A stretch of 64,000 bases of DNA from Ornithinibacillus bavariensis (lineage in GTDB: Bacteria > Bacillota > Bacilli > Bacillales > Amphibacillaceae): positions 1 through 64,000 of the forward strand of contig NZ_JBNPWZ010000013.1 of NCBI RefSeq assembly GCF_050433565.1, given 5' to 3'. This document shows positions 17,830 to 26,353 of the stretch, piece by piece. The notes beneath the pieces are model-generated. The model made no database searches. It saw nothing but the letters and a program-made list of their open reading frames with translations, and was not told the origin of the DNA. Within the stretch, counting starts at the first letter, position 1, and each line of letters starts with the position of its first letter. Made by a program: the position numbers and the translations under genes.

Positions 17830-18345
17830 ATGAATGAAAAAATGTACACGGTAGGAAAGATTATTAATACACATGGAATACGTGGCGATGTAAAGGTTTT
17901 GCGTATCAGTGATTTTGATGAACGATTTAATATTGGGAATACGCTTTACCTGGTAAGTGATCAGAAAAAGATAGAAGAACTGATTATCGATGGACATCGG
18001 ATACACAAGGGATATGATTTAATACATTTTCAAGGGTTAAATAATATTAACGATGTAGAGCATTTTAAAGGCTCTTTTTTAAAAATTACAGAATCCCAGC
18101 TAACTGAATTAGAAGAAAATGAATATTACTATCATGAGATAATTGGCTGTGAAGTGTATACAACCTCTGGTGAAGCAGTCGGACATATAAAAGAAATCCT
18201 ATCACCGGGTGCCAATGATGTTTGGGTAGTTCAGCGACAAAGCGGGAAGGATATACTGATTCCATACATCGAGGATGTTGTTCTTGAAATCGATGTGGAA
18301 GGAAAGAAAGTAGTAATTGAACCAATGGAAGGATTGCTAGAGTAA
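17830..18345 (+). CDS. rimM: 16S rRNA processing protein RimM
   Basis: A 171-aa assembly factor for the 30S head that binds S19. N-terminal RimM barrel (YTVGKIINTHGIRGDVKVLR), C-terminal PRC-barrel (about 97-170) with YYYHEIIGCEV and the IPYIEDVVLEID segment. Its stop overlaps the trmD start by one base, so the pair is translationally coupled. Confidence 0.96.
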   Translation: MNEKMYTVGKIINTHGIRGDVKVLRISDFDERFNIGNTLYLVSDQKKIEELIIDGHRIHKGYDLIHFQGLNNINDVEHFKGSFLKITESQLTELEENEYYYHEIIGCEVYTTSGEAVGHIKEILSPGANDVWVVQRQSGKDILIPYIEDVVLEIDVEGKKVVIEPMEGLLE

Positions 18346-19079
18346 TGCATATTGATATATTAACGCTATTTCCAGAAATGATTGAAGGCGTGTTTAATAC
18401 ATCCATACTAAAGAAGGCTCAGGATAAAAATAGCTTTAGCTACCAACTGGTTAATTTTCGCGATTATACAACCAACAAACATCATAAAGTGGACGATTAT
18501 CCATACGGTGGTGGAGCTGGGATGGTCTTAGCACCACAGCCTATTTTTGATGCTATGGAAGCAATTACGAAAAAAAGGCCCTCTAAACCTCGAGTTTTAT
18601 TAATGTGTCCTCAGGGTGAGAGATATACGCAGAAGAAAGCTGAAGAACTGTCGAGAGAAGAGCATTTAATCATTATATGTGGTCATTATGAGGGGTACGA
18701 TGAACGTATCCGAGAACATTTAGTTACTGATGAAATCTCCATTGGAGATTATGTATTAACTGGTGGAGAGCTAGGTGCAATGGTAGTAGTGGATAGTATC
18801 GTTAGATTGTTGCCTGATGTACTAGGCAATAGTGAGTCAGCTCCGATGGACTCGTTTTCATCTGGTTTATTAGAGCATCCTCACTATACGAGACCAGCTG
18901 ATTTTAGGGGAATGAGGGTTCCAGATGTGCTACTTTCAGGGGACCATGCAAAAATCGATGCTTGGAGACATAGAGAATCACTAAAGAGAACACTTCAACG
19001 TCGTAAGGACTTATTAAACAATTATCCTCTTTCGGAAGAAGATAGATTGATTCTAAAGGAAATAATGGACGATAAATAA
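18345..19079 (+). CDS. trmD: tRNA (guanine37-N1)-methyltransferase TrmD
   Basis: A 244-aa SPOUT-class enzyme making m1G37 in tRNAs to prevent +1 frameshifting. N-terminal MHIDILTLFPEM; the SAM-binding knot includes GHYEGYDERI and IGDYVLTGGELGAM; the substrate region has HYTRPADFRG. Standard length. Followed by a spacer with the rplS promoter and leader. Confidence 0.97.
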   Translation: MHIDILTLFPEMIEGVFNTSILKKAQDKNSFSYQLVNFRDYTTNKHHKVDDYPYGGGAGMVLAPQPIFDAMEAITKKRPSKPRVLLMCPQGERYTQKKAEELSREEHLIIICGHYEGYDERIREHLVTDEISIGDYVLTGGELGAMVVVDSIVRLLPDVLGNSESAPMDSFSSGLLEHPHYTRPADFRGMRVPDVLLSGDHAKIDAWRHRESLKRTLQRRKDLLNNYPLSEEDRLILKEIMDDK

Positions 19080-19138
19080 GGAAGATGTCGTATGGATTTA
19101 CATTACATCTTCGTCGTAGAAAAATAAAAAATAAAAGA

Positions 19139-19167
19139 TTGAAGTCTACTTCTTGTTATGGTATATT
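19139..19167 (+). promoter_or_regulatory. Promoter of rplS
   Basis: TTGAAG (19139-19144), 17 nt, TATATT (19162-19167) gives rplS an independent start about 95 nt upstream of its ATG. Confidence 0.65.
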
Positions 19168-19183
19168 ATTTATTGTGCTTAAG

Positions 19184-19257
19184 TGCGCTTAAGTGCTTAT
19201 AAACGATGTTCCGCTGTTACATAACGTGTAATAAGAGCATTGGTTTGGAAGGAGTGA
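19184..19257 (+). ncRNA. Putative ribosomal protein L19 leader
   Basis: Between promoter and rplS, CGATGTTC (19204-19211) pairs over 8 bp with GAGCATTG (19235-19242), enclosing a GTTAC/GTAAT helix (19216-19220, 19228-19232). An upstream CTTAAG-tgcg-CTTAAG mini-hairpin begins at about 19189. This position and two-helix fold fit the L19 leader known upstream of rplS in Bacillales, thought to mediate autogenous control. The assignment rests on position and pairing, not a model search. Confidence 0.6.
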
Positions 19258-19263
19258 AGCAGG

Positions 19264-19608
19264 ATGCAAAAATTAATCGAAGAAATCACAAAAGATCAAC
19301 TTCGTACTGATCATCCTGATTTCCGCCCAGGAGATACTGTTAAAGTTCACGTTAAGGTAGTAGAAGGAACTCGTGAACGTATCCAGGTTTTCGAAGGTGT
19401 CGTTATTAAACGTCAAAACGGTGGAATCAGCGAGACATTTACTGTAAGAAAAATTTCTTATGGTGTTGGTGTAGAACGTACTTTCCCAGTACATTCACCT
19501 CGTGTTGATAAAATTGAAGTTACTCGCCGCGGTATTGTTCGTCGTGCGAAACTTTACTATCTTCGTAACCTACGCGGAAAAGCAGCGCGTATTAAAGAGC
19601 GTCGATAA
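19264..19608 (+). CDS. rplS: 50S ribosomal protein L19
   Basis: A 114-aa basic protein at the 30S/50S interface. The PGDTVKVHVKVVEGTRERIQ core and C-terminal RRGIVRRAKLYYLR signature are intact. Codon use is highly biased, as expected of a ribosomal gene. GGAAGGAGTGA precedes the ATG, and a terminator follows. Confidence 0.97.
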   Translation: MQKLIEEITKDQLRTDHPDFRPGDTVKVHVKVVEGTRERIQVFEGVVIKRQNGGISETFTVRKISYGVGVERTFPVHSPRVDKIEVTRRGIVRRAKLYYLRNLRGKAARIKERR

Positions 19609-19636
19609 GAAAAGAATACAAAATCAAAAGTTAGAA

Positions 19637-19667
19637 AGGAGCTTGGTACATGTTCAAGCTCCTTTTT
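19637..19667 (+). terminator. Intrinsic terminator after rplS
   Basis: AGGAGCTTG (19637-19645) pairs with CAAGCTCCT (19655-19663), followed by T5. Confidence 0.85.
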
Positions 19668-19761
19668 ACTTAAGAAAATCCTTCAGCCAGTTTCATAAGG
19701 GATAAAAGAATGATAATATTAATAATGTCATCCATATTGTAGGTTTTGGAGGTTCTAGAAA

Positions 19762-20310
19762 ATGGCAAAGACAAAAGAAAAAAGTGATTGGTTTGATTGG
19801 GTTAAAGCCTTATTAATAGCATTTGTATTAGCTTTTCTCGTTAGAACATTTCTTTTCACACCAATAGTTGTCGATGGCCCATCTATGCAGCCAACACTAC
19901 ATAATCGTGACCAAATGATAGTAAATAAATTTATTTATCGTATTGATGAACCAGAAAGATTTGATATTGTTGTTTTTCATGCGAATGATCAAAAGGACTT
20001 TATAAAACGAGTTATTGGGCTGCCTGGTGATCATGTAGCATATAAGGACAATGTTTTATACATAAATGGACAACCTATAAAGGAAAAGTTTTTTCAAGAT
20101 GATAATATAGTAATGACATATGATTTTACGTTAGAAGAAGTTACCGGGAATTATTCAACCGTTCCCGAAGGACATGTCTTTGTATTAGGAGATAACCGTA
20201 CGAATTCTACTGACAGTAGAATACTTGGACCGATACCAATTGATCAAATAGTTGGGAAGGCGAGTGTCATTTATTGGCCATTTGATCGTATGCAGTTGTT
20301 AGGAGAGTAG
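19762..20310 (+). CDS. lepB: Type I signal peptidase
   Basis: A 182-aa membrane protease cleaving signal peptides from secreted preproteins. One N-terminal membrane segment (about 15-33), then the extracytoplasmic catalytic domain with Ser41 in DGPSMQPTL and Lys82 in FIKRVIGLPGD, and the GDNRTNSTDSR box. Prokaryotic (P-type) SipS-like architecture. TTGGAGG precedes the ATG. rbgA follows by 7 nt. Confidence 0.95.
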   Translation: MAKTKEKSDWFDWVKALLIAFVLAFLVRTFLFTPIVVDGPSMQPTLHNRDQMIVNKFIYRIDEPERFDIVVFHANDQKDFIKRVIGLPGDHVAYKDNVLYINGQPIKEKFFQDDNIVMTYDFTLEEVTGNYSTVPEGHVFVLGDNRTNSTDSRILGPIPIDQIVGKASVIYWPFDRMQLLGE

Positions 20311-20317
20311 ATTTTAT

Positions 20318-21172
20318 ATGACAATTCAGTGGTTTCCAGGACATATGGCAAAAGCAAGAAGGGAAATTGAAGAAAGACTGAAGTTAGTTGACTTTGTCAT
20401 GGAGCTAGTCGATGCAAGGGCACCACTATCTTCGCAAAACCCAATGCTCCAGCAAATATTACAGCAAAAATCAAAAATGATGTTACTCATGAAGCGTGAT
20501 TTAGCAGATGCAAAAATTACGGAAGATTGGATAGCTTATTTTAAAGAGAGAGGTATTCCCGCATTAGCCGTAAACGTAAATGATAAGGCTGATATTAGTC
20601 GTGTAATTCAGCTCGCAAAAGAATTAGGACAGCAAAAATTAGAAAAAATGATTAAAAAGGGTATTAAACCTAGACCAGCTAGGGCTATGATTGTGGGTAT
20701 ACCGAATGTAGGAAAGTCAACTTTAATTAATCGGCTAGCAAATAAGAAAATTGCTAAGGTTGGAGACAGGCCTGGTGTCACGAAACAGCAGCTTTGGATA
20801 AAAGTGAAAAAGGATTTTGAATTACTTGATACGCCTGGAATCCTTTGGCCTAAATTTGAGGATCAGATCGTCGGCTATCGATTAGCTGCTATTGGTACGA
20901 TTAAAGACCAATTATTGTCATTGCAAGATATCGTTGCTTTTGTTATTCGCTATTTACAAGAGAATTACCCTAGCCTTTTGCTGGAACGGTACCAAATAGA
21001 AGTCTCGGAGGATGATATGCTGGAAGTTTTTATCCAAATTGGTAAGCTTCGAGGTGCCTTAGAAAGCGGGGGAAATGTTAATTTTGATAAGGTTGCTGAA
21101 ATTGTACTACGTGATTTAAGGACTGGTAAACTTGGAAATATTACCCTAGAAAAACCAGTAACGGAAGAATAA
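20318..21172 (+). CDS. rbgA: Ribosome biogenesis GTPase RbgA (YlqF) with a non-canonical G4 motif
   Basis: A 284-aa circularly permuted GTPase needed for late 50S assembly. The order G4-G5-G1-G2-G3 is seen: a G4 position at 58-61, then the P-loop GIPNVGKST, switch GDRPGVT and G3 DTPG. The C-terminal ANTAR-like helical domain contacts 23S rRNA. The oddity is G4, which reads MKRD (residues 58-61) where the family has NKxD; the lost Asn normally contributes guanine contacts. The rest of the protein looks intact. Confidence 0.95.
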   Translation: MTIQWFPGHMAKARREIEERLKLVDFVMELVDARAPLSSQNPMLQQILQQKSKMMLLMKRDLADAKITEDWIAYFKERGIPALAVNVNDKADISRVIQLAKELGQQKLEKMIKKGIKPRPARAMIVGIPNVGKSTLINRLANKKIAKVGDRPGVTKQQLWIKVKKDFELLDTPGILWPKFEDQIVGYRLAAIGTIKDQLLSLQDIVAFVIRYLQENYPSLLLERYQIEVSEDDMLEVFIQIGKLRGALESGGNVNFDKVAEIVLRDLRTGKLGNITLEKPVTEE

Positions 21173-21174
21173 GG

Positions 21175-21209
21175 CATCCATCAATTTAGATGGATGTCTT
21201 TTCTTTTTT
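21175..21209 (+). terminator. Intrinsic terminator after rbgA
   Basis: CATCCATC (21175-21182) pairs with GATGGATG (21189-21196), then a long T-rich tail to 21209. Confidence 0.85.
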
Positions 21210-21251
21210 CTAATTCTGCCGATATAGAACATAAGGGAAAGGAAATTAAAA

Positions 21252-22025
21252 ATGAAAGCTCAATCTATTAATGAAATAAAGGCATTGTTTCAAGCAGGGA
21301 AGCTAAAAGAAGCGGACATTCTGACGTTAAAAAACGATCAGCGCAAAGGCGTTCAACAGATTGTCTCGTCCTATGAAAAACAATTATTGAAAGAGAAAGC
21401 GTTAGAGCAACTTTTCCAAGAAATGAGTACATATGAAAGAGTTAGCTATGAAAAAGGAAAATATCTAGTAGCTGGGGTTGATGAAGCGGGAAGAGGCCCA
21501 CTTGCTGGACCTGTTGTGGCTGCAGCGGTGATACTACCAAGAGATTTTAAGTTACTAGGTTTAAATGATTCTAAGCAATTATCTGAACAAAAAAGGGAAG
21601 AGTACTTTGCTGTAATTAAAGAGGAAGCTATAAGCTATGGAATTGCAATAATAGATAATCAAACAATAGACAATCTAAATATTCTTGAAGCAACCAAAAT
21701 GGCAATGCATAAAGCAATAGGTCAATTACAACCTCCAGCTGAGCATATATTAATAGATGCTGTTCAACTTGAGAATCTACATTGTTCATCTGAATCTATT
21801 ATTAAAGGTGATGCGAATAGCATTTCAATTGCAGCTGCTAGCATATTGGCAAAAGTAACTCGAGATCGTATCATGAAGGAAATTGATAAACAATATCCGA
21901 TGTATGATTTTCGATCGAATATGGGCTATGGTACAAAAGCTCATTTGGAAGGATTACAAATGTACGGAATATCACCATATCATCGTCAATCATTTGCACC
22001 TGTTCGCGATTGTCAAAAAGGATAA
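21252..22025 (+). CDS. rnhB: Ribonuclease HII
   Basis: A 257-aa endonuclease removing RNA from RNA-DNA hybrids and initiating ribonucleotide excision. Metal ligands Asp77/Glu78 lie in GVDEAGRGPLAGPV; further acidic ligands are in LIDAVQ and near SILAKVTRDR. The N-terminal approximately 70 residues form the helical extension typical of Bacillus RNase HII. AAGGGAAAGGAAA lies upstream. Confidence 0.96.
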   Translation: MKAQSINEIKALFQAGKLKEADILTLKNDQRKGVQQIVSSYEKQLLKEKALEQLFQEMSTYERVSYEKGKYLVAGVDEAGRGPLAGPVVAAAVILPRDFKLLGLNDSKQLSEQKREEYFAVIKEEAISYGIAIIDNQTIDNLNILEATKMAMHKAIGQLQPPAEHILIDAVQLENLHCSSESIIKGDANSISIAAASILAKVTRDRIMKEIDKQYPMYDFRSNMGYGTKAHLEGLQMYGISPYHRQSFAPVRDCQKG

Positions 22026-22041
22026 AGTGAGGTGTTTTAAG

Positions 22042-23754
22042 CTGAATATACAACAAGTAATGGGAAAAGTGATTGCAAATCTGAGACAAGATGGTCAAGC
22101 TTTAAGACCTGGTCAAATTGTACAAGGGAAAATAGTAGCGATTTATCCAAATAATAAAGCTCAGATTCAGCTCGGGACAACATTATTGATTGCCCAATTA
22201 GAGGCAGCATTGGAGGTTGGTGCTAAGTATCATTTTCAAGTTCAGGAGGGAAGAGAAATTCCTCAATTAAAGGTAATTGGAGAGGCCCTAAGACAGTCAC
22301 AGCTCAGTAACGCTGAAAGTCTCTTACAGCAATTTGGAATAAAACCAACAAAAGGCAATGCAGAATTCGTTGAGCTTTTATTACAACAGAAAATCCCCTT
22401 TGAGAAAGACCAGTTACAGCAAGCAGTGTTGTTATTAGATCGCGCAGGAAACAGGTTATTAGCTCAGCAGGTATTACTAGAAATGTTTTCTAATAGGATG
22501 CCGATAACACCGAATATTTATCTCTCCCTATTTTTAAGGGAAAGTAATGAATTTTATAGTCAGCTTCTTTTACTTGAACAGACGCTTCAACAAGAACAGA
22601 AACTCAATCACCAAGTAAAGCAGCAATTAATGACACTGTTAGCTCGATATACAGGGAGTTCAGAGAATTACAAATTAGAATTAGTTCAGCGACTGACAGA
22701 TAACCCAGCAACATTTAACTTTTTAAAAGCAATTCGTTTCATTAATCGTGACATGCAATATTCAGATTGGGGACAACAGTTACAGCAAACAAATAAACAG
22801 GATGCTAGTGTTATGGTTACTGAGTATAATCATAATAGGATTTTACAAGTGCTAACGAATATTTTACCTAAAGCCCCAGTAATCCGCGATCAGGCAGCTT
22901 TATTTCTACAAACATGGGGAAATTTACTACATGAAAGTGTTACCAAGGGAATGGCATTACCTGAAGAGCAGTTTGGAAAACTTACATATGACTTACAGCA
23001 AACAATGAGAACTGTTGCACAACAAGTAGATTTTCAGGTCCTTAATACTCCAAAGGATTTGCGAAATATTATTATTGATCTAGAGATTTTAGCAAACCAG
23101 GAGAACCAAACAAAAATAGGTGAACATCATACTAGAATATTAAAGGATTTATTTTTGGAACAAACAAGAAATGTTCTAACTCAATCTGGTTTAAATTATG
23201 AAAAAGTAATTCACCAGGAGGAAATGAATCCTCAGCATACATTAAAAGGCTTGGTAACTCAATTAATGCAACTATCTGATGGTAATACGCAGGAAGTGGC
23301 TACAAGGTTGTTACATTTTATGAATGGTGTCCAATTACAATCTATTCAGGAATCTGACAATTTTTTACAAGCGCAATTAGTTATTCCAGCGGGTAAATTT
23401 GGGCTAAGCTCCGATATTGAATTGTCCTTTGAGGGTACTAAAAATAAAGATGGAGAGTTGAATAAAGAGTTTTGTAGAATTATGTTCTTTTTAGATTTGA
23501 GTCATATTGAAAAAACAGTGATTGATATGCACGTTCAAAAGCGTACTATATCCTTGACGATATTAAATGATTATCCAATAGATGAAACCATCCATCATTT
23601 AAAATCTGGATTAAAAGAAGGTTTGGCAAAAATTGATTACCAGTTAACATCCGTTACATATAAACCATTATCGAATAATCAATTAGCTGACAAAAAGGAT
23701 AATATTCCTGAAAAACAGCATGAAACCTATCGAGGAGTTGATTATCGGATATGA
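22042..23754 (+). CDS. ylqG: YlqG-like protein with a FliK-like C-terminus; probable CTG start
   Basis: A 570-aa soluble protein between rnhB and ylqH. The N-terminus has a small beta module (about 20-75: LRPGQIVQGKIVAIYPNN). The middle is Gln/Leu-rich and helical. The C-terminal part (about 440-540) contains FLDLSHIEKTVIDMHVQKRTISLTI, which resembles the hook-length-control domain of FliK. That resemblance is my inference. Start choice: GTGAGGTG (22027-22034) is 7 nt before an in-frame CTG at 22042; the first in-frame ATG (22060) has no SD. Any longer in-frame extension would lie within rnhB. The stop overlaps ylqH by 4 nt. Confidence 0.75.
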   Translation: MNIQQVMGKVIANLRQDGQALRPGQIVQGKIVAIYPNNKAQIQLGTTLLIAQLEAALEVGAKYHFQVQEGREIPQLKVIGEALRQSQLSNAESLLQQFGIKPTKGNAEFVELLLQQKIPFEKDQLQQAVLLLDRAGNRLLAQQVLLEMFSNRMPITPNIYLSLFLRESNEFYSQLLLLEQTLQQEQKLNHQVKQQLMTLLARYTGSSENYKLELVQRLTDNPATFNFLKAIRFINRDMQYSDWGQQLQQTNKQDASVMVTEYNHNRILQVLTNILPKAPVIRDQAALFLQTWGNLLHESVTKGMALPEEQFGKLTYDLQQTMRTVAQQVDFQVLNTPKDLRNIIIDLEILANQENQTKIGEHHTRILKDLFLEQTRNVLTQSGLNYEKVIHQEEMNPQHTLKGLVTQLMQLSDGNTQEVATRLLHFMNGVQLQSIQESDNFLQAQLVIPAGKFGLSSDIELSFEGTKNKDGELNKEFCRIMFFLDLSHIEKTVIDMHVQKRTISLTILNDYPIDETIHHLKSGLKEGLAKIDYQLTSVTYKPLSNNQLADKKDNIPEKQHETYRGVDYRI

Positions 23755-24032
23755 AACTAAAAAGACAAAAGGCAGTAGCATTATCATATGACCCGAGAAA
23801 AGATTATGCGCCTAAGGTGACGGCAACAGGGAAGGGACTAATTGCTGAAGAGATTATTCAGAAAGCGAAAGAAAATCAGATTCCTATTATGGAAGACCAT
23901 ACACTTGTCGAATTACTAGCAGAGTTAGATATTAATGAAAAAATCCCTAAAGAGCTTTATCATGCAGTGGCTGAAGTCTTTGCTTTTATTTATCGAACTG
24001 ATCAACGATTTGAAGGGATTAAGAAAGACTAG
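23751..24032 (+). CDS. ylqH: FlhB C-terminal-domain-like protein YlqH (FlhX type)
   Basis: A 93-aa protein resembling only the cytoplasmic C-terminal domain of FlhB/EscU after the autocleavage site (AVALSYDP, then APKVTATGKGLIAEEI, and VAEVFAFIYR). The NPTH cleavage tetrapeptide is absent; the chain begins where the cleaved FlhB-CC fragment would. No membrane segment. Full-length FlhB is encoded separately at 50161. The 4-nt overlap with the FliK-like gene suggests the two act together. Confidence 0.88.
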   Translation: MKLKRQKAVALSYDPRKDYAPKVTATGKGLIAEEIIQKAKENQIPIMEDHTLVELLAELDINEKIPKELYHAVAEVFAFIYRTDQRFEGIKKD

Positions 24033-24060
24033 TATTTCCGACATATTTTTTACTCTTTTC

Positions 24061-24089
24061 TTGTGCAATTTTCTGTTTTTTAATACAAT
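24061..24089 (+). promoter_or_regulatory. sucCD promoter with a CodY-like box inside
   Basis: TTGTGC (24061-24066), 17 nt, TACAAT (24084-24089). The spacer contains AATTTTCTGTTTTTT (24067-24081), matching the CodY consensus AATTTTCWGAAAATT at 11 of 15 positions including the full left half. Confidence 0.6.
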
Positions 24090-24123
24090 AAAAATGCAGT
24101 GAATTTTGATGGGAGGACAAAGA

Positions 24124-25290
24124 ATGAATATTCATGAGTATCAAGGGAAAGAAATTTTACGCAAATATGGTGTAAAAGTTCCTAATGGATATGTTGCATA
24201 TACAGTAGATGAAGCTGTAGAGGCAGCGGAGAAATTAGGCACTTCTGTTACTGTAGTAAAAGCACAAATTCACGCAGGTGGCCGCGGTAAAGCGGGCGGT
24301 GTTAAGGTAGCTAAGAATTTAGATGAAGTTCGTACATATGCAAATGAAATTCTTGGTAAAACCCTTGTAACACATCAAACTGGCCCTGAAGGTAAAGAAG
24401 TGAAACGTCTTTTAATTGAAGAGGGCTGTGATATTAAGAAAGAGTATTATATTGGTGTAGTACTTGATCGTGCTACCTCTCGAGTTGTCATGATGGGCTC
24501 TGAAGAGGGTGGTACTGAAATTGAAGAGGTGGCAGCGAAGACACCTGAAAAAATCTTCAAAGAAGTTATTGACCCTGTTGTTGGTTTATCCGGATATCAA
24601 GCTCGTAGACTAGCATTTAATATGAATATTCCAGATGAATTAATTAATAAAGCAGTGAAATTCATGTCTGGCCTTTATCAAGCATTTGTAGAAAAAGATT
24701 GTTCGATCGCAGAAATCAACCCACTTGTTACAACAGGTGATGGAGAAGTATTAGCACTAGATGCAAAATTAAACTTTGATGATAACGCTTTATATCGTCA
24801 AAATGATGTAGTGGAATATCGTGATTATGATGAAGAAGATGAAAAGGAAATCGAAGCATCTAAGTATGACCTTAGCTATGTTGCATTAGATGGTAATATC
24901 GGTTGTATGGTTAATGGTGCAGGGCTTGCAATGTCAACAATGGATATTATTAAATTCTATGGCGGCGAACCGGCTAACTTTTTAGATGTTGGGGGCGGTG
25001 CAACTGCTGAAAAGGTTACAGAAGCGTTTAAAATCATTTTGTCCGATAAAAATGTAAAAGGTATTTTTGTCAATATCTTTGGCGGCATTATGAAGTGTGA
25101 TGTTATAGCTGAAGGTGTTGTAGAAGCTACAAAACAAGTAGGATTAAATTTACCTTTAGTTGTTCGTCTAGAAGGAACGAATGTTGACCTAGGTAAGAAA
25201 ATTCTAAACGAATCTGGGTTAAATATTATTCCTGCTGATTCTATGGCTGATGGTGCAGAAAAAATTGTATCTTTAGTAAAAGGTGCATAA
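24124..25290 (+). CDS. sucC: Succinate-CoA ligase (ADP-forming), beta subunit
   Basis: A 388-aa subunit of TCA-cycle succinyl-CoA synthetase, carrying the nucleotide-binding ATP-grasp fold (NIHEYQGKEILRKYGV at the N-terminus, KAQIHAGGRGKAGGVK) and the succinate/CoA domain with VNIFGGIMKCD. ATG 24124 is preferred to an earlier ATG because GGGAGGA (24111-24117) lies in front of it. sucD follows by 55 nt. Confidence 0.97.
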   Translation: MNIHEYQGKEILRKYGVKVPNGYVAYTVDEAVEAAEKLGTSVTVVKAQIHAGGRGKAGGVKVAKNLDEVRTYANEILGKTLVTHQTGPEGKEVKRLLIEEGCDIKKEYYIGVVLDRATSRVVMMGSEEGGTEIEEVAAKTPEKIFKEVIDPVVGLSGYQARRLAFNMNIPDELINKAVKFMSGLYQAFVEKDCSIAEINPLVTTGDGEVLALDAKLNFDDNALYRQNDVVEYRDYDEEDEKEIEASKYDLSYVALDGNIGCMVNGAGLAMSTMDIIKFYGGEPANFLDVGGGATAEKVTEAFKIILSDKNVKGIFVNIFGGIMKCDVIAEGVVEATKQVGLNLPLVVRLEGTNVDLGKKILNESGLNIIPADSMADGAEKIVSLVKGA

Positions 25291-25345
25291 TCGGATAATA
25301 AATCTTGTATATTAATAGACTAGTTTTTGGAAAGGACGGACGAAA

Positions 25346-26248
25346 ATGAGTGTTTATGTTAATAAAGATACAAAAGTAATTGTCCAAGGTATCACTGGTG
25401 GTACTGCTAGATTCCACACCAAGCAAATGCTTGAGTATGGCACTAAAATAGTTGGTGGTGTGACACCAAAAAAAGGCGGTACAGAGGTTGAAGGTGTACC
25501 TGTATTTAATACTGTGAAGGAAGCGGTAGATGCAACAGGTGCAACTGCATCTGTAATATATGTTCCTGCTCCTTTTGCCGCAGATGCAATTTTAGAAGCA
25601 GTAGATGCAGAGCTAGACCTAGTTATTTGTATTACAGAGCATATTCCAGTCCTAGATATGGTTAAAGTAAAGCGTTATATGGAAGGTAAGAAAACGCGTT
25701 TAGTAGGACCAAACTGTCCAGGTGTCATCACTCCTGGTGAATGTAAGATCGGAATTATGCCAGGATATATCCATACAAAAGGGCATATTGGAGTTGTATC
25801 TCGTTCTGGAACATTAACATATGAAGCAGTTCATCAATTATCTCAAGCTGGCTATGGTCAAACTACAGCAGTAGGAATCGGTGGAGACCCTGTAAACGGT
25901 ACTAATTTCATTGATGTACTAAAAGCATTTAATGAAGACCCAGAAACATATGCAGTCGTAATGATTGGTGAAATTGGAGGTACTGCAGAAGAAGAGGCTG
26001 CTGAGTGGGTTAAAGCAAATATGACAAAACCAGTAGTAGGCTTCATAGGTGGAGCAACAGCACCTCCAGGAAAACGAATGGGCCATGCTGGAGCAATTAT
26101 CTCTGGTGGTAAAGGTACCGCAGAAGAGAAAATACGTGTGATGAATGAATGCGGAATTGAAGTTGCTGAAACACCAGCGGTTATTGGAGAAACAATGATT
26201 CGTGTTCTTAAGGAAAAAGGATTAGCTGAAAAATGTAAAACTCACTAA
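25346..26248 (+). CDS. sucD: Succinate-CoA ligase (ADP-forming), alpha subunit
   Basis: A 300-aa CoA-binding subunit. Rossmann fold N-terminus (VQGITGGTARFHTKQ), catalytic phospho-histidine His247 in MGHAGAIISGG. Forms the heterotetramer or dimer with SucC to make succinate, ATP and CoA. AAAGGACGG lies upstream; a terminator hairpin follows. Confidence 0.97.
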   Translation: MSVYVNKDTKVIVQGITGGTARFHTKQMLEYGTKIVGGVTPKKGGTEVEGVPVFNTVKEAVDATGATASVIYVPAPFAADAILEAVDAELDLVICITEHIPVLDMVKVKRYMEGKKTRLVGPNCPGVITPGECKIGIMPGYIHTKGHIGVVSRSGTLTYEAVHQLSQAGYGQTTAVGIGGDPVNGTNFIDVLKAFNEDPETYAVVMIGEIGGTAEEEAAEWVKANMTKPVVGFIGGATAPPGKRMGHAGAIISGGKGTAEEKIRVMNECGIEVAETPAVIGETMIRVLKEKGLAEKCKTH

Positions 26249-26291
26249 TACCTTTTAGGTAATTTTCACTAATATTTTTTCTCGAAATGAA

Positions 26292-26330
26292 AAGGAATCT
26301 AAAAGAGTTAATTCTTTTAGATTCCTTCCT
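26292..26330 (+). terminator. Hairpin terminator after sucD
   Basis: A perfect 15-bp stem (26292-26306 with 26313-26327, 6-nt loop). The downstream tail is only moderately T-rich (TTCCTTCCTT), so termination may be partial. Confidence 0.65.
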
Positions 26331-26353
26331 TAATATAGAAAGGAAGTGAAGCT

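Noticed and set aside
19081..19112. GAAGATGT/ACATCTTC hairpin after trmD as a terminator
   Set aside because: No T run follows, so it is not supported as an intrinsic terminator.
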